NCBI GenBank assembly: GCA_023213315.1
Contig: JAKCPI010031751.1
Span: 1 to 64,000, forward strand
DNA: 64,000 nt
Direction of reading: 5' to 3'
DNA from: Euborellia annulipes
Lineage: Eukaryota > Arthropoda > Insecta > Dermaptera > Anisolabididae
Part shown: piece by piece, positions 35,656 to 46,579 of the stretch
How the letters are laid out: each line of letters starts with the position of its first letter
Numbering within the stretch: position 1 is the first letter of the stretch
The notes under the pieces: model-generated
The model's input: only the letters and a program-made list of their open reading frames with translations
Told to the model about the DNA's origin: nothing
Databases searched by the model: none
Made by a program: the position numbers and the translations under genes

Positions 35656-36204
35656 AATTAGTAAAATAATTTATACAGTATAGGCCTATATTTTTAGATG
35701 CTGGAAAGGGAAAAAAGATTGAATAAGAAGATATACAATTTTTTTTAAATCAAGAAGTCAGCATTAGAGTTCGTCTTTTGTTTACTACGCTAATCATTAT
35801 AATAAAAAATTTACTATTTTTAAAATAACTTCACCATTTAACAAACATAGTTTAAATTGTTTCATGCTTCAGGGAGTAGGCGTGTGGCATCCACAACGTT
35901 CTTGAAACGTGTTGGTTAACTAACCGAATAATAATTTATTTTGAGATTATGGACCTTTTTTACTTTCTCTTATTTTTATATCAGTTACTTTTAATTTTGT
36001 TTTTAAAAATAAATTATTTTTTGCTGTTTCTCTCTTTCATTATTTTAATATTTAAGTCCTCTTAGACCAGAATTGAAAATGTTCACCATTACGAATGAAA
36101 TCTTAAATGAATTAATCATGAATGACGCATGATGCTGAGTGTAGATGTAGGGCAAAGAATAAATTAAATGTTTTACTTAATTACAATAGTATGTCATCTT
36201 TATT

Positions 36205-36515
36205 AAAAAATCTGGTGTGACTGTCGCACAGCACACAACTTACTCTAACCTTCGGTAATCGAAAGTTGTGTTCTGTCCTTGTCACACCAGATTTTTCGTG
36301 TCGACATATATTTAGTTTCCACCGATATATTAGAAAAAATTTATAAACATGGGTAAATATTTTACCAGGGCAACCATTTCTCCTTTCTTCTCTATGGAGT
36401 ACAAGAGTAAAGTGATTTTCAGAAGATTTCAAAATTTGGCAAAATGAGAATATACATTTTAAAGAGCACCTAAAAAATAATTGATTTTTTGATTTTTAAT
36501 TAAATTCGTTAGTAA
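36205..36515 (-). repeat. Family B 3' half with hairpin
   Basis: Hairpin AATCTGGTGTGACTGTCGCA...TGTCACACCAGATT at 36209-36298, then the B body in reverse. The 83-codon frame here is repeat-derived. Confidence 0.82.
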
Positions 36516-36682
36516 TATTTTCTTTTATAAGATAAATGACATTTTTAATAAGTCCAAATCATGTTACTAATATTAACTAAGTAGAGATCTAGAAATAGTT
36601 GGAGGTTTTTCAAACAGACTTAAAGTCGGTCAATATATATATCGTTTAAGATAAGGAAATTTGCGAGATGAGTTTGTTTAAT

Positions 36683-36765
36683 TGGGCAAACTGCGCGCCC
36701 TGGACTCGAACTAGAACTTCCCGATGCCCTTTATTTTTCTAATAAACACATCTTGCATTCGCTAA
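36683..36765 (-). repeat. tRNA-like SINE fragment
   Basis: Minus strand GGGCATCGGGAAG, B-box-like GTTCGAGTCC. Confidence 0.4.
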
Positions 36766-36769
36766 ATAT

Positions 36770-38015
36770 AATAGGGAAATTAAAATTTCACTAACTTATA
36801 TTTCGCATGCCATCTTGCAAGCGGGATATCGTGGTTGGTCAAACAAACACAAACTCAAACTTCCTTATTTTAATGCTACTAATCTTTATTATGACGTAAT
36901 ACCTTGATCTTGATATTAATATTAAATTTATTTTCTAATTAAATTTATTATCTTCTTCCTAAATTTTTACAAATCCAAACTAAATAATTTCATTGATTCA
37001 TCCTGTTGTCGCTCGTTTAAAACAACTAAAGACACCCCATTAATTGAACCAATGGAGTAAAGAGTAAGTGAGTGGGTCAATGAATTCGGAGCGAGATGCA
37101 ATCAAAAGTGAGTGAGATAGAAAGAGGAAAAAAAAAGGCTAGTACAATAAGTAGCCTAGGTTTGCGAGCCAATCTGGACCAGAAGGAATCGGAGAGGCTC
37201 ACAGACAGACGCAAACAGACGCATGCTCACCTATACACGCTCGCCTCTCGCTAATTTTAACCAGGCTAGCGCCGGGATCGCTCAATGATGCGCGATAAAG
37301 AAACGACAATTTTTTTTTGTCCTCTTCGTATTTTTTTTCGCCAAGACTTTTGTGTTTTAACATTCCAATATACAAGGTGGAAAAATTTTTAAATATACTT
37401 AAAAAGAAGAATATTTTTATTAATTTTATTCTGAAGATACGAAAATAATAGTAACGCTAACGCTTTATTATTTGTAATAAGAAAAATAAATATGTAGATG
37501 TTTATGGAACAAGTTTATACCTAAATTACAATCAAAATAGCATTTCTATAAAAATATTAATAGCTTAGACGTAACTAAAAACATAGAGTGCCAATGATCC
37601 TTTAAAACAAATATTTATAAATATTTTTTATGAAACCCTAATGGCTGAAAATTCAGTCAATTATGATGCTTAAATTATAATCCATATTTTTATGTGATAA
37701 GACAGTATAAGCAATCCAAATGGCCAACTTGCTAATTTTGATTAATTGCTCCATAACTCCTCTAGACGGGACCCTGGCTACTCCGTTAATTCAACAATTG
37801 TAAGGTTTGCTTTAGCGTAGTCTTGGAGTATTATATTTGATTATAATTAATATTTATATTTTGATAGTAGAGAAATCTAATATTCTTCTTGACTATTAAC
37901 AAATAAATATTAATTATATGCTGTCCATTATCAAATCATGTATTGGTCCATGAAAAACCTACCCTGGTAGCCTATGTTTTTAATAAATATTAAATGAGTT
38001 TTTTTCCAAATATTT
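36770..38015. other. Non-coding stretch with GC/CpG-richer block at 37050-37310
   Basis: 37050-37310 has CpGs (GCTAGCGCCGGGATCGCTC, GATGCGCGATAAAG) and GACAGACGC repeats, unlike its flanks; it could be an unannotated promoter, exon or older element. No domain recognised. Confidence 0.35.
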
Positions 38016-38019
38016 TATT

Positions 38020-38281
38020 ATTATTTTTTTTTTAACACTAACACTTTTTTCTCATTCACACTCACACACACATGCAAACGGTCTTTTTGGGCAACTTAGG
38101 ACTTTTAAGACTTTAAACCATACACGTTATTTGTAAATATATCAATTGGGAGTCCAGGCATTCTTATTTAAGCCATTTGGTATCCAAATAGTTTAAATAA
38201 AATCGTCGGACTACCTAGGGTCCGAACCCGCGACCCTTGGTATACAAGGCAGGCGCGCTACCAACTACACCAAGCCTGAGT
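38020..38281 (-). repeat. SINE S1 copy
   Basis: TTTTTTCTCATTCACACTCA, dyad CATTTGGTATCCAAATAG, GGACTACCTAGGGTCCGAAC and reversed head CACCAAGCC. Confidence 0.82.
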
Positions 38282-38585
38282 TTAAAAAAAAAAAACTATT
38301 CTGGCGTTTATCATGTCTCTGACGTTTTTAAATTTCACAGTAACGGGTTAATATACGGTATAAAAAATATAAATATAAAAAAAATGTAAAATAATATTTT
38401 TTTGAAAATCAAGTTATTTTTTAAACCATTAAAAGTTACTATATTCAAATATAAAAATATATTCTTTTATAAAAATATTTATTGTATTTTAAAAGGAAAA
38501 AAAAATAAATACAAACTTCAAAAAAAAAAGGAAAATTATTTTTTTTTCTAAATCAAAGAAAAGGAAATTATTTTTATAACAAATA

Positions 38586-38765
38586 CTTTTTACTTTCTCT
38601 TACCTCTATATATTTGTAGAGACAAAGTACCGGTATTGGCTTCATGTCAAAAATTCGATGTCGAAATTTTGATGGATATACACGTTTTGAGATCCCCTGA
38701 ATCCAAAAAAGTGGTTTTCGCCACAAGTTGTGTGCTGTGCGACCAGTCACATCAGATTTTTTGAA
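38586..38765 (+). repeat. Internally deleted family B copy
   Basis: B 5' end to AAAAAAGTGGTTTTCGCCAC, then directly the 3' hairpin half AGTTGTGTGCTGTGCGACCA. Confidence 0.75.
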
Positions 38766-38769
38766 TTTG

Positions 38770-39565
38770 TAATATTTAAATATATATAAACGAAAGTAGG
38801 TCAAAAGAATAAAAATGTTTTTTTTTTTCTAAATAACTTCTTTGATAATGGTTAATTACCATTTTCTATTTAATTAATATACTGTAGTCTAGCTTAATAT
38901 AAATAAATCTCTTTTTCTTTGACAAATCTAACTAAATAATGAATGCGAGCTCAACTCTTTGGAGTTTTTTTTTTTTTTTTTATTTATTATGACGAAAAAT
39001 TTTAATGAATGATGAGAAGTGTGACTTGTGATAAATAAAAACAGAAATATGATCAGTTTCAAGGGGATGCTGGAATATTTTGTTTCTTTGCCGAAAGAAA
39101 TATATTATTTTAATATGAAATGCCATTACGATCTATGTATCATCAAATATATCCAAACCGAACAATTTTTATGAATAATCATCCAAAAAAGGCAACGCAT
39201 AAGAAGAGACATATGTCATTAACAACCGGAATAGCAAATGATGTAAGCGTCATTATCATTCACCGTCCATTAATTCCGCTTGCAGATGCATTTTGTTTCC
39301 CCATTCGCACATTAAATGTAATAAGAAAGATTTTTTATGACGGTTATAACTCGACAATTCATTTTATATATACTGATAATGAATAATATTTTAAATGATA
39401 TAACCTACTAGATGAAAACATGTTATGTTTCGGTTTTTTGGTGAAATAATAGGCTACATTTATTTTGAAATTACTGTCTTGCATTCATTAATACTGGTAT
39501 ATTGACATATTAGTCTTGGATCTTGTTTTCAAAACTACCCCAATATATATCAGTGTAATAATTAT
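38770..39565. other. AT-rich stretch; 88-codon frame at 39120-39386 of unknown meaning
   Basis: The plus-strand frame at 39120-39386 has no repeats in the window and no recognisable domain. Confidence 0.3.
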
Positions 39566-39570
39566 ACGTA

Positions 39571-40005
39571 CAGTGAGCGTCAAAGTTAAGTCCCACCTAG
39601 GCGTTTTTTGCTTGTGAATATTTCATTGTTTTTATAAAAGAAAATGAAAATCTTTATTGGAAATTTTCTAGGTTTGAAACATGAAAATTTCCATTAAAAA
39701 ATTAATGATATATGGACCCTGTTATGCAATAGTGTGTCAAGTTCCAAAAAATTAAAAATTGAGTTAAGCACGGAATATTGTTTCAAATGCTATAATTAAT
39801 AGTATTTTTTATGAAATATGTCCTAAAAAAATTTATATTTAATGTTACTTGCACAATTGACAAAAAAAATTATATATAATCCAATGAAAATAAAAAAACT
39901 TTAATGTTAATTTTCTCAAAACTCGGTAAATGGCGCTTGACACACTAATGCGTAACAGAGTCCATATATATACCTAATATAAATAATCACAAGTAAAAAC
40001 AGGGA
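39571..40005. mobile_element. Tc1/mariner-type MITE interrupted by a second palindromic element
   Basis: After TA, CAGTGAGCGTCAAAGTTAAG matches the end of the 58545 element, and AAATAATCACAAGT near 39990 matches its other half. Inside, 39713-39964 has its own inverted ends TGGACCCTGTTATGC / (reversed) TGGACTCTGTTACGC. Confidence 0.65.
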
Positions 40006-40062
40006 CGTCATTTCAGTTTTTGCTTGGGAGCTAAAATTTTTTTATACTTCCTGTGCTACTTT

Positions 40063-40277
40063 TTTTCTTTTAAAAAAACACTCACACTGTTTTCCCATTC
40101 ACACTTGCAATCACACAGTCTGTTCGGCAACTTAGGCCATATAACGCTTTATACGATAACCGTTATTTGTAAATATATCTATTAGGGGTCCAGGAATTCT
40201 TATTTAAGACATTTGGTATCCAAATGGTTTAAATAAAATCATCGAACTGCCTGGGATCCGAACCCTTGGTATACAAG
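40063..40277 (-). repeat. 5'-truncated SINE S1 with 14-bp TSD
   Basis: Stops within the tRNA-like part (CTTGGTATACAAG) yet has a perfect TSD TCCTGTGCTACTTT (40049-40062, 40278-40291), as expected for incomplete target-primed reverse transcription. Confidence 0.88.
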
Positions 40278-40294
40278 TCCTGTGCTACTTTGTA

Positions 40295-41565
40295 CATATA
40301 AACATATATACTTCTTTATTTTTAAATAACTAGACTATAAAAGTAGGTGTAGGTATTTTCATCATATATAAAATAAAACGTTTTTTATTCAAGGAATAAT
40401 CCAAGAAAAATAAAAAAGTCTTAAGGAAATCTCTTAATTAAGGGAAAACCACCTGGCATGTATTAATCATCGCAACTTACAGATATTTACTATAGCCTAT
40501 ATAGTCTATATAATATTAGTTACCTATGTATCGATATTTCAATATTATTCGTCAAACGCAATTTTCAGCCTTTCCTAAACCCAATTTTTTTTCCTGTAAA
40601 AATTTGATTCCAAAGGGAGTTGGTCATCCTACATCTTTTTTGAGTTTTTCAAAACTTGATAAATTTTATATATATTTAGGGGGAGTTATATAGTACATAA
40701 TTATTTCTGTTCAACGCACGAACGAAGTACTCGAAACGTCGTCAGTTATAAAATGTTTTGTTTTTCCACTCGCCTTCCTTGCCTTCTTGCCTAAATAAAA
40801 TAAACGAAGCATCATTTGGTTTCCAGATATAAATAAGCATTAATACTCTTATATAGAATAAGAGTCTCTATATAATAAGATTTTAAGGAATCTCTAAGGA
40901 CCTGTTGATTCACTCCTTTGTTTACATCTTTATTTTTTTACTTTTCTTTTCTATATTGACTACAACTATTGAATTTTCTTTTTTAGTACACCACAACTTT
41001 TTATTTCTAATCATTCTCTATTCATTAATTTTTCCAATTCCTTATAGTTTTTTTTAAAAATGTTCCCTACCACGATTTTTTCCATTTGTTTACCTTTTGA
41101 AATTTTATTTATCCCCCTGTCATTACCGTTGCTAAGGTCTTCTCTTTATAGTCTTTTTGATTTTTTTTTTCATCTTTTCTGACTTAACTTTTCTAAATTT
41201 TTGTTCTTGGGCACTCTATTTAATTATTTTTTAAATTTTTTAATTCATTTTTAAACATTTTATTCCCTTTTTTAAAAAAAAGTGACAATTTCAAGTTTGA
41301 ATATATAATGTTTACATTCTATCAAAGTCAAAACAAAAAGTGGTCATTTTTTTTCTTAAATATGGAGAAATAACCTCTTTTAACCTCGCATTTCTTTGAC
41401 AGATGACAGCTTTGACTTTTTGGCGCCGGACGAGTTGCGTCATCACCATCAACATATTCTTTGATGAAATATTATAATTACTCTTTGTGATTCAATGTTT
41501 ATTCTTTTATTTTTAAACATTTTTTCCATATATTAAATATTAAATTTATATTTTTTTGCGGATTT
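40295..41565. other. AT-rich non-coding stretch; half hammerhead motif at about 40732
   Basis: CGAAACGTCGTCAG at 40732 matches the 3' half of the hammerhead motif, but no CUGANGA partner is found. Confidence 0.35.
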
Positions 41566-41569
41566 TTTG

Positions 41570-42508
41570 ATTTTTCATTGATTTCTCTTTGACAATGGAA
41601 ATAAAGGAACAGCGAGGGTTCGCCGCAGGCGAACCGGAGCGTTAGACTTCTTTTTGTGAATTTTTTGATTTTTCATTGTTTGCTCTTTGGCAATGAAACT
41701 AAACGAACAGCGAGGGTTCGCCGCAGGCGAACCGGAGCGTTAGACTTTTTTTGTGAATTTTTTGATTTTTCATTGTTTTCTCTTTGACAATGGAAATAAA
41801 GGAACAGCGAGGGTTCGCCGCAGGCGAACCGGAGCGTTAGACTTTTTTGTGAATTTTTTGATTTTTCACTGTTTTCTCTTTGGCAATGGAAATAAAGGAA
41901 CAGCGAGGGCTCGCCGCAGGCGAACCGGAGCGTTAGACTTTTATTGTGAATTTTTTTGATTTTTCATTGTTTTCTCTTTGACAATGGAAATAAAGGAACA
42001 GCGAGGGTTCGCCGCAGGCTTTTTTTGTGAATTTTTTGATTTTTCATTGTTTGCTCTTTGGCAATGGAACTAAACGAACAGCGAGGGTTCGCCGCAGGCG
42101 AACCGGAGCGTTAGACTTTTTTGTGAATTTTTTGATTTTTCATTGTTTGCTCTTTGGCAATGGAAATAAAGGAACAGCGAGGGTTCGCCGCAGGCGAACC
42201 GGAGCGTTAGACTTTTTTTTTGTGAATTTTTTGATTTTTCATTGTTTTCTCTTTGACAATGGAAATAAAGGAACAGCGAGGGTTCGCCGCAGGCGAACCG
42301 GAGCGTTAGACTTTTTTTGTGAATTTTTTGATTTTTCATTGTTTTCTCTTTGGCAATGGAAATAAAGGAACAGCGAGGGTTCGCCGCAGGCGAACGGAGC
42401 GTTAGACTTTTTTTTGTGAATTTTTTGATTTTTCATTGTTTTCTCTTTGGCAATGGAACTAAACGAACAGCGAGGGTTCGCCGCAGGCGAACCGGAGCGT
42501 GAAAGTTT
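41570..42508. repeat. 97-bp minisatellite, 10 copies
   Basis: Ten units of about 97 bp, each with GTGAATTTTTTGATTTTTCA, TGGAAATAAAGGAACAGCGA and the perfect dyad GGTTCGCC-GCA-GGCGAACC, ending GGAGCGTTAGAC. Two sub-variants (GACAATGGAAATAAAGG, GGCAATGGAACTAAACG) are mixed. Unit 5 lacks GAACCGGAGCGTTAGAC. Open frames on both strands reflect the unit length near a multiple of three. Confidence 0.95.
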
Positions 42509-42520
42509 TTTGTGGATCTT

Positions 42521-42640
42521 TAAGTCACAAAAGAAGACGTTAAGTCATAAAAGAAGACGTTAAGTCACAAAAGAAGACGTTAAGTCATAAAAGAAGACGT
42601 TAAGTCACAAAAGAAGACGTTAAGTCATAAAAAAACACGG
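42521..42640. repeat. 20-bp tandem array, 6 copies, alternating variants
   Basis: TAAGTCACAAAAGAAGACGT and the T variant TAAGTCATAAAAGAAGACGT alternate strictly, giving a 40-bp higher-order period. Confidence 0.95.
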
Positions 42641-42740
42641 GGGTCTGGGGGGCCATGCCCCCCAGTGGGGGTCTGGGGGGCAAAGCCCCCAGCTAGCTTA
42701 CAAGGAGCGAGCGAAGCGAAGCGCTTGTAAGCTAGTAAAA
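42638..42740. repeat. GC-rich palindromes ending the tandem region
   Basis: GGGGGTCTGGGGGG occurs twice, each in a self-palindrome (TGGGGGGCCATGCCCCCCA; CTGGGGGGCAAAGCCCCCAG), then CTAGCTTACAAG and CTTGTAAGCTAG flank GAGCGAGCGAAGCGAAGCG. Confidence 0.9.
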
Positions 42741-43248
42741 TAATAATAATAATATAACTCTATCACTCTCTAACTGGATAAATAAACAAAAAAGGCTTAA
42801 TCAATTCGCTTCTTAAACAGAAGAAATGAGAAAAGAAAAAGTAATATAAACGAGTCTGAACTTTTTGTTTGTTAAAAAAAAAGAAAGAAAGTAAACTAAA
42901 GGATTGGAATTGAAGGGCGAAAAAAAAATCTGGACCCAGAAGAGCAATCTTTTTTCGAGGACATCTATTAATATTTTAACGGGTCCATCGGCTTATGAAA
43001 TGCTGACAGGGGATTAAAATCGAGATCTACAATGGACAGCATTGTTAATGGGAATAAAGCTGCTTATTCACTGCTGGGCCCATTTAAATTAAATCTCTAA
43101 TACCTTCTCCCCCTTCGCAACCATTCAAATTCATCGCTAATTTGTTTGACTAGGCAATTGAATCACACCTAATATTTCAATTTTTTTTTTTTTTCATTAT
43201 CAATTTGAATTTATTTATTTTTATTTTGTAGTTTACGGTGGGCTTACT

Positions 43249-43470
43249 TTAATCTAAAGCCGAATTTGAAACTACATGTACCATAAATTTACGTTGTGCG
43301 TGCCGTTCGGAACACATTTTTTCGTGCATTACATTAACAAATAACAACGCACCGCATTCAACGCACGCGATCCATCGGTTGTCGCTTTTTTCCAAGACAT
43401 CAAATAGATTTGCGCCGTTCTCGTTTTTAGAAGTATTTTTTCGTTTGCTTCGAGAAACAGAGAAAACCAT
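43249..43470 (-). CDS. Unrecognised 73-codon frame with Cys/His pattern
   Basis: Minus-strand frame starting ATG at 43470 in sequence richer in CpG than its surroundings. It contains WIACVECGALLFVNVMHEKM followed by CSERH, i.e. CxxC-x9-H-x3-C-x3-H, which could bind zinc. N-terminal part is basic (SRSKRKNTSK). A GTAAGC donor-like site follows the stop closely. I do not recognise the family. It may be an exon, a transposon-derived zinc-finger relic, or chance. Confidence 0.3.
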   Translation of the reverse strand: MVFSVSRSKRKNTSKNENGANLFDVLEKSDNRWIACVECGALLFVNVMHEKMCSERHAQRKFMVHVVSNSALD

Positions 43471-43474
43471 TTTG

Positions 43475-43968
43475 TGATATTAAAGGCTGGTTGCTTCAGT
43501 TCTAATTAACTAGCCATTTCCTCGGATAAGCTAATCGAATCGAGGTATTTTGAATACTATTATCTTATTCAATTATATAGATCTCGAAGAATATTTAGAT
43601 TCAAATTGTTTTTGCCTAGGATATAATTCGTAAAACAAAATATTAATAATAATTCAGATTTATTATAGCCTACCTAACACATGATACAAAAAACTTTCCA
43701 ATTTTTTTCGACTATTTGTTTTATACATAAATAAGAAGATTTAAAGAACTGAGGTTGATATCTGGAGAAATTGAGAATATCTGATGTTTATCTAAAAATT
43801 TCGAAGAGAGAGATAGCTTCATAAATATATATCACTCCAAGGAAATAATGTCTGCTCCTCTAAACCCATTTTCCAATATGAACATTTTTTACGTTTTTTA
43901 GAATAATAAATAATAAGGCAAATAAAGCTTATATTTTAAAGCGGTGACTTATAGATCTTGGATTAGTA
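43475..43968. other. AT-rich non-coding stretch
   Basis: No gene seen. Confidence 0.4.
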
Positions 43969-43969
43969 T

Positions 43970-44634
43970 TCCTTTACTTTCTCTTACCTATATGCCTATA
44001 TGTTATAAGAATATATAGAAACAAAAAGTATTGGATTCATGTCAAAAATGTGATGTCGAGCTCTTGATGGTTATACACTTTTTAAGGTCCCCTGAATCCA
44101 AAAAAGTGATTTTGGAAACATGGTCTGTCTGTCTGTCTGTGAACAAAATATCTCAAGAACGAAAAGAGCCATGAGATTGAAATTTTATATTTAAGTAAGT
44201 TACTCCCCTGGGACGTGACACAAAGCTTTTGAACAAAATAGGCCAAAGAGTACTAGTACTTTACTGGTGTATTTTTTTTTAGGTTTTTTTCAATTTTCTC
44301 AAAATTCGCTCCAACGATTTTGATTAAAATTAAAAATCAATTATTTTTGAGATGCTTTTTAAAATATATATTGTCCTTGAAATTTTGTAAAGTCCACTTG
44401 ACTTTTGTACTTCAAAGGATGATAGATAGGAGAAACGGTTGCGATTGTAACAAAATATAAATATTTCCTCATGTTTATAAATTTACATCTTGAATTTTAA
44501 TATATTGGCGGAATCTAAATATATGTCGACACAAAAAATCTGGAATGACAAGCACAAAACCAAACTTTCTCTTTCCTAAAGTATGAGAAAATTGTATGCT
44601 GTGGGACCAGTCTCTCCAGATTTTTTCGACATCT
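43970..44634 (+). repeat. Family B, near full-length copy (about 660 bp)
   Basis: Contiguous from CTTTACTTTCTCTTACCTAT through ATTGGATTCATGTCAAAAAT, GTCTGTCTGTCTGTGAACAA, GAGATTGAAATTTTATATTT, GTACTTTACTGGTGTA, AAATATAAATATTTCCTCAT, ATATGTCGAC to the terminal hairpin 44536-44628. No open frame. Family of unknown class; it lacks obvious TIRs apart from the internal hairpin. Confidence 0.85.
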
Positions 44635-44775
44635 GAGCCTATTTAAAATCAGTTCCTATTTATTAAATTAGGCCACTCTAATTTAAATATGATTTTGACA
44701 TTTATTAAATAATTTATTGGAAAGCAAGTACAGGTGCAGCCAATAAAGAGAGCCTTTGGATGGCAAATGCCGAAA

Positions 44776-44822
44776 AAAGAGACGTTTCCGACAAAATTTT
44801 ATTCGTCCATCCTCAGTCCTTG
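44776..44822 (-). ncRNA. Hammerhead-like ribozyme motif, P10 left arm
   Basis: Minus strand: AAGGA, CUGAGGA (core complete), unpaired U, helix II GGAC with GUCG (one pair lost), GAAACGUC, UCUUU. Helix I is 5 bp with one G-U. Confidence 0.62.
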
Positions 44823-45019
44823 TAGGCGTATAATTTAATTAGGCACAAAGTTGTCATTGTTGTTGCAGCACGTGCGCATCGTGTGAGTCTATTTGTTAAG
44901 ATTATCTAATAGACTCTCACGAGGCATCGAGGCATTAAACACTCGCCCGTTTTTATAAAAAAAATATACATGTGCACAAATTTGTGCCGCAATAAAAATG
45001 ACAACTTTGTGCTTATTTA

Positions 45020-45240
45020 GGAGGCAATGGCTAAGCCGGCTAAGCTGAGGATTACGGAGTTGGAAGTCTCAACACGACTCGGGTTCGAATCCAGTTGCCG
45101 CAAAAAATTCAAACATCCTGCTGAAGTCTCCTCACAGGGTAGGAAAGGGGGATAGCCCCACCGTGGTATCACAAAGGGCCTAATTGGCCTAAGTGTGTTC
45201 CCCTTCTGGGAACGGCCACTTCAACCTAACCTAATCTAAC
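45020..45240 (+). repeat. tRNA-derived SINE, family S4
   Basis: A-box-like TGGCTAAGCCGGCTAAG, B-box GGGTTCGAATCC, GC-rich body (GGAAAGGGGGATAGCCCCAC), tail ACCTAACCTAATCTAAC. Approximate TSD CTTTGTGCTTATTTA / CCTTGTGCCTAATTA; removal restores the P10 palindrome. Confidence 0.8.
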
Positions 45241-45267
45241 CTTGTGCCTAATTAAATTATAAGCCTA

Positions 45268-45312
45268 CAAGGGCTGAGAATGGACGAATAAAATTTTGTC
45301 CGAAACTTCTTT
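45268..45312 (+). ncRNA. Hammerhead-like ribozyme motif, P10 right arm
   Basis: CUGAGAA (G8 to A), unpaired U, helix II GGAC/GUCC (4 perfect pairs), GAAACUUC. Confidence 0.5.
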
Positions 45313-45379
45313 TTTTCGGCATTTCGCATCCAAAGGCTCTCTTTATTTGCTGCAACCCTACTTGCTTTCTTCCAATCTA

Positions 45380-46135
45380 TAACATCAACAGCAACTTCTC
45401 TTCAGCTTAGCTTAAATAATTTATTTTTATGTCAATATTCCCACCTCAGCCCAAAAAGCGAAATCTGTACTTCTATGTTACAACCCATGGGCGGCTTGTC
45501 ACTATCTTACACAAATTCAAATAACGATAAACATAAAATGATAAATTACTTTTTATTTCAAAAGGAAGAAATAAAATTAGAAAAGGAAAAACAGGATATT
45601 GGCTTTTCTGAAGTCGACAAAGAAAAGAAATATTAACTGTTACTATTGTTTAGCTTAGGTTAATCGAAATTACGAGACAAAAACTCATCATTGCGATTCT
45701 TAAGGAAAGAGAATTATCTTCATTTTTTTTTTTTTTTATTTCCGTATATTACAAAAAATACTTATCTCTAATTTTACGCTGAATTATAAATTATTTAGTT
45801 TATTATTTATCTTTCCTCTGAGAGCGAGGCATCTGACTTCGTCAGCTTCCGAGTCGTAAAATTTTTCTAGTAAACATCTTGATCTCGTCAATCCAATGTT
45901 TTGTACACGATAAAAATAGGTGTTTCATTATTAGAGTAACAACTAAGGCTAACAAAAAGAGAGCTTAGAGACGTGCAAAGGGGCTTTTGGGACTCTCTGC
46001 AAAGATGAGGACGGGGGATGAATTTAATATTAGCTTACTAGAAGCTTTATTCAAAGGAGATTAAAAAATATAATAAAAAAAAATTATACTTATAAGAAAA
46101 TAAATTTTCTTCCTTTAATTAATTAAGATTTCAAA
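45380..46135. other. AT-rich non-coding stretch
   Basis: No gene seen. Confidence 0.4.
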
Positions 46136-46288
46136 TATAAAAAATCTGGTGTGACTTGTCGCACAGCTGACTACTTTCTCTTATTTTAATTTTTTGCATC
46201 GCCTATATCTTAGAATTCAAAATGTAGACTATAATTTATACAAATAGAAAAATGTTGAGAGTAAAATGAGAATTTGGATTTAAAAAAG

Positions 46289-46408
46289 TTGTTTTTTTTT
46301 TATTAAAAAAAAACATTCACACTTTTTTCCCATTCACACACATCCACAGTCTTTTCGGCAACTTAGGCCATATAAGAATTTTTACGATAACCGTTATTAT
46401 GAATATGT

Positions 46409-46446
<38 letters not shown>

Positions 46447-46579
46447 GGTCCAGGCATTTTTATTTAAGCCATTTGGTATCCAAATGCCTTAAATAAAATC
46501 ATCCGATTGCCTGGGATCAGAACCCCCGGCCCTTGGTATACAAGGCTATCGCGCTACCAGCTACGCCAAGCCCGGGGGC
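46289..46579 (-). repeat. SINE S1 with (TA)n expansion
   Basis: S1 order on minus strand; TSD TAAAAAAG (46281-46288, 46580-46587). A 36-bp AT microsatellite lies in its middle (46405-46442). Confidence 0.88.

Larger units (their letters stand above)
44720..45372. repeat. Palindromic hammerhead-bearing element P10, carrying a SINE S4
   Basis: Arms GCAAGTACAGGTGCAGCCAA... and its complement at the right end; both contain ATAAAGAGAGCCTTTGGATG. Right arm interrupted by S4. Confidence 0.8.

Noticed and set aside
35910..35925. TTGAAACGTGTTGG as a hammerhead 3' half
   Set aside because: No core or helix partner nearby; single chance match.
36181..36432. 83-codon frame with LHREERRNGC
   Set aside because: Lies entirely in a family B copy; similar frames recur in other copies without conservation of reading frame.
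40732..40746. Another hammerhead at CGAAACGTCGTCAG
   Set aside because: The 5' core (CUGANGA) and helix II partner are not found upstream; at most a half-motif.
41753..42436. Open frames of 65-112 codons on both strands (NFLIFHCFLFGNGNKGTARV...)
   Set aside because: They are translations of the 97-bp minisatellite, present in both directions with no start context; unit length and low stop content explain them.
42521..42640. CRISPR-like regular array
   Set aside because: The 20-bp units are head-to-tail with no unique spacers, and the DNA is eukaryotic.
43970..44634. Family B as a Helitron
   Set aside because: It has a 3' hairpin, but I could not show a 5' TC / 3' CTRR end or insertion between A and T; class left open.
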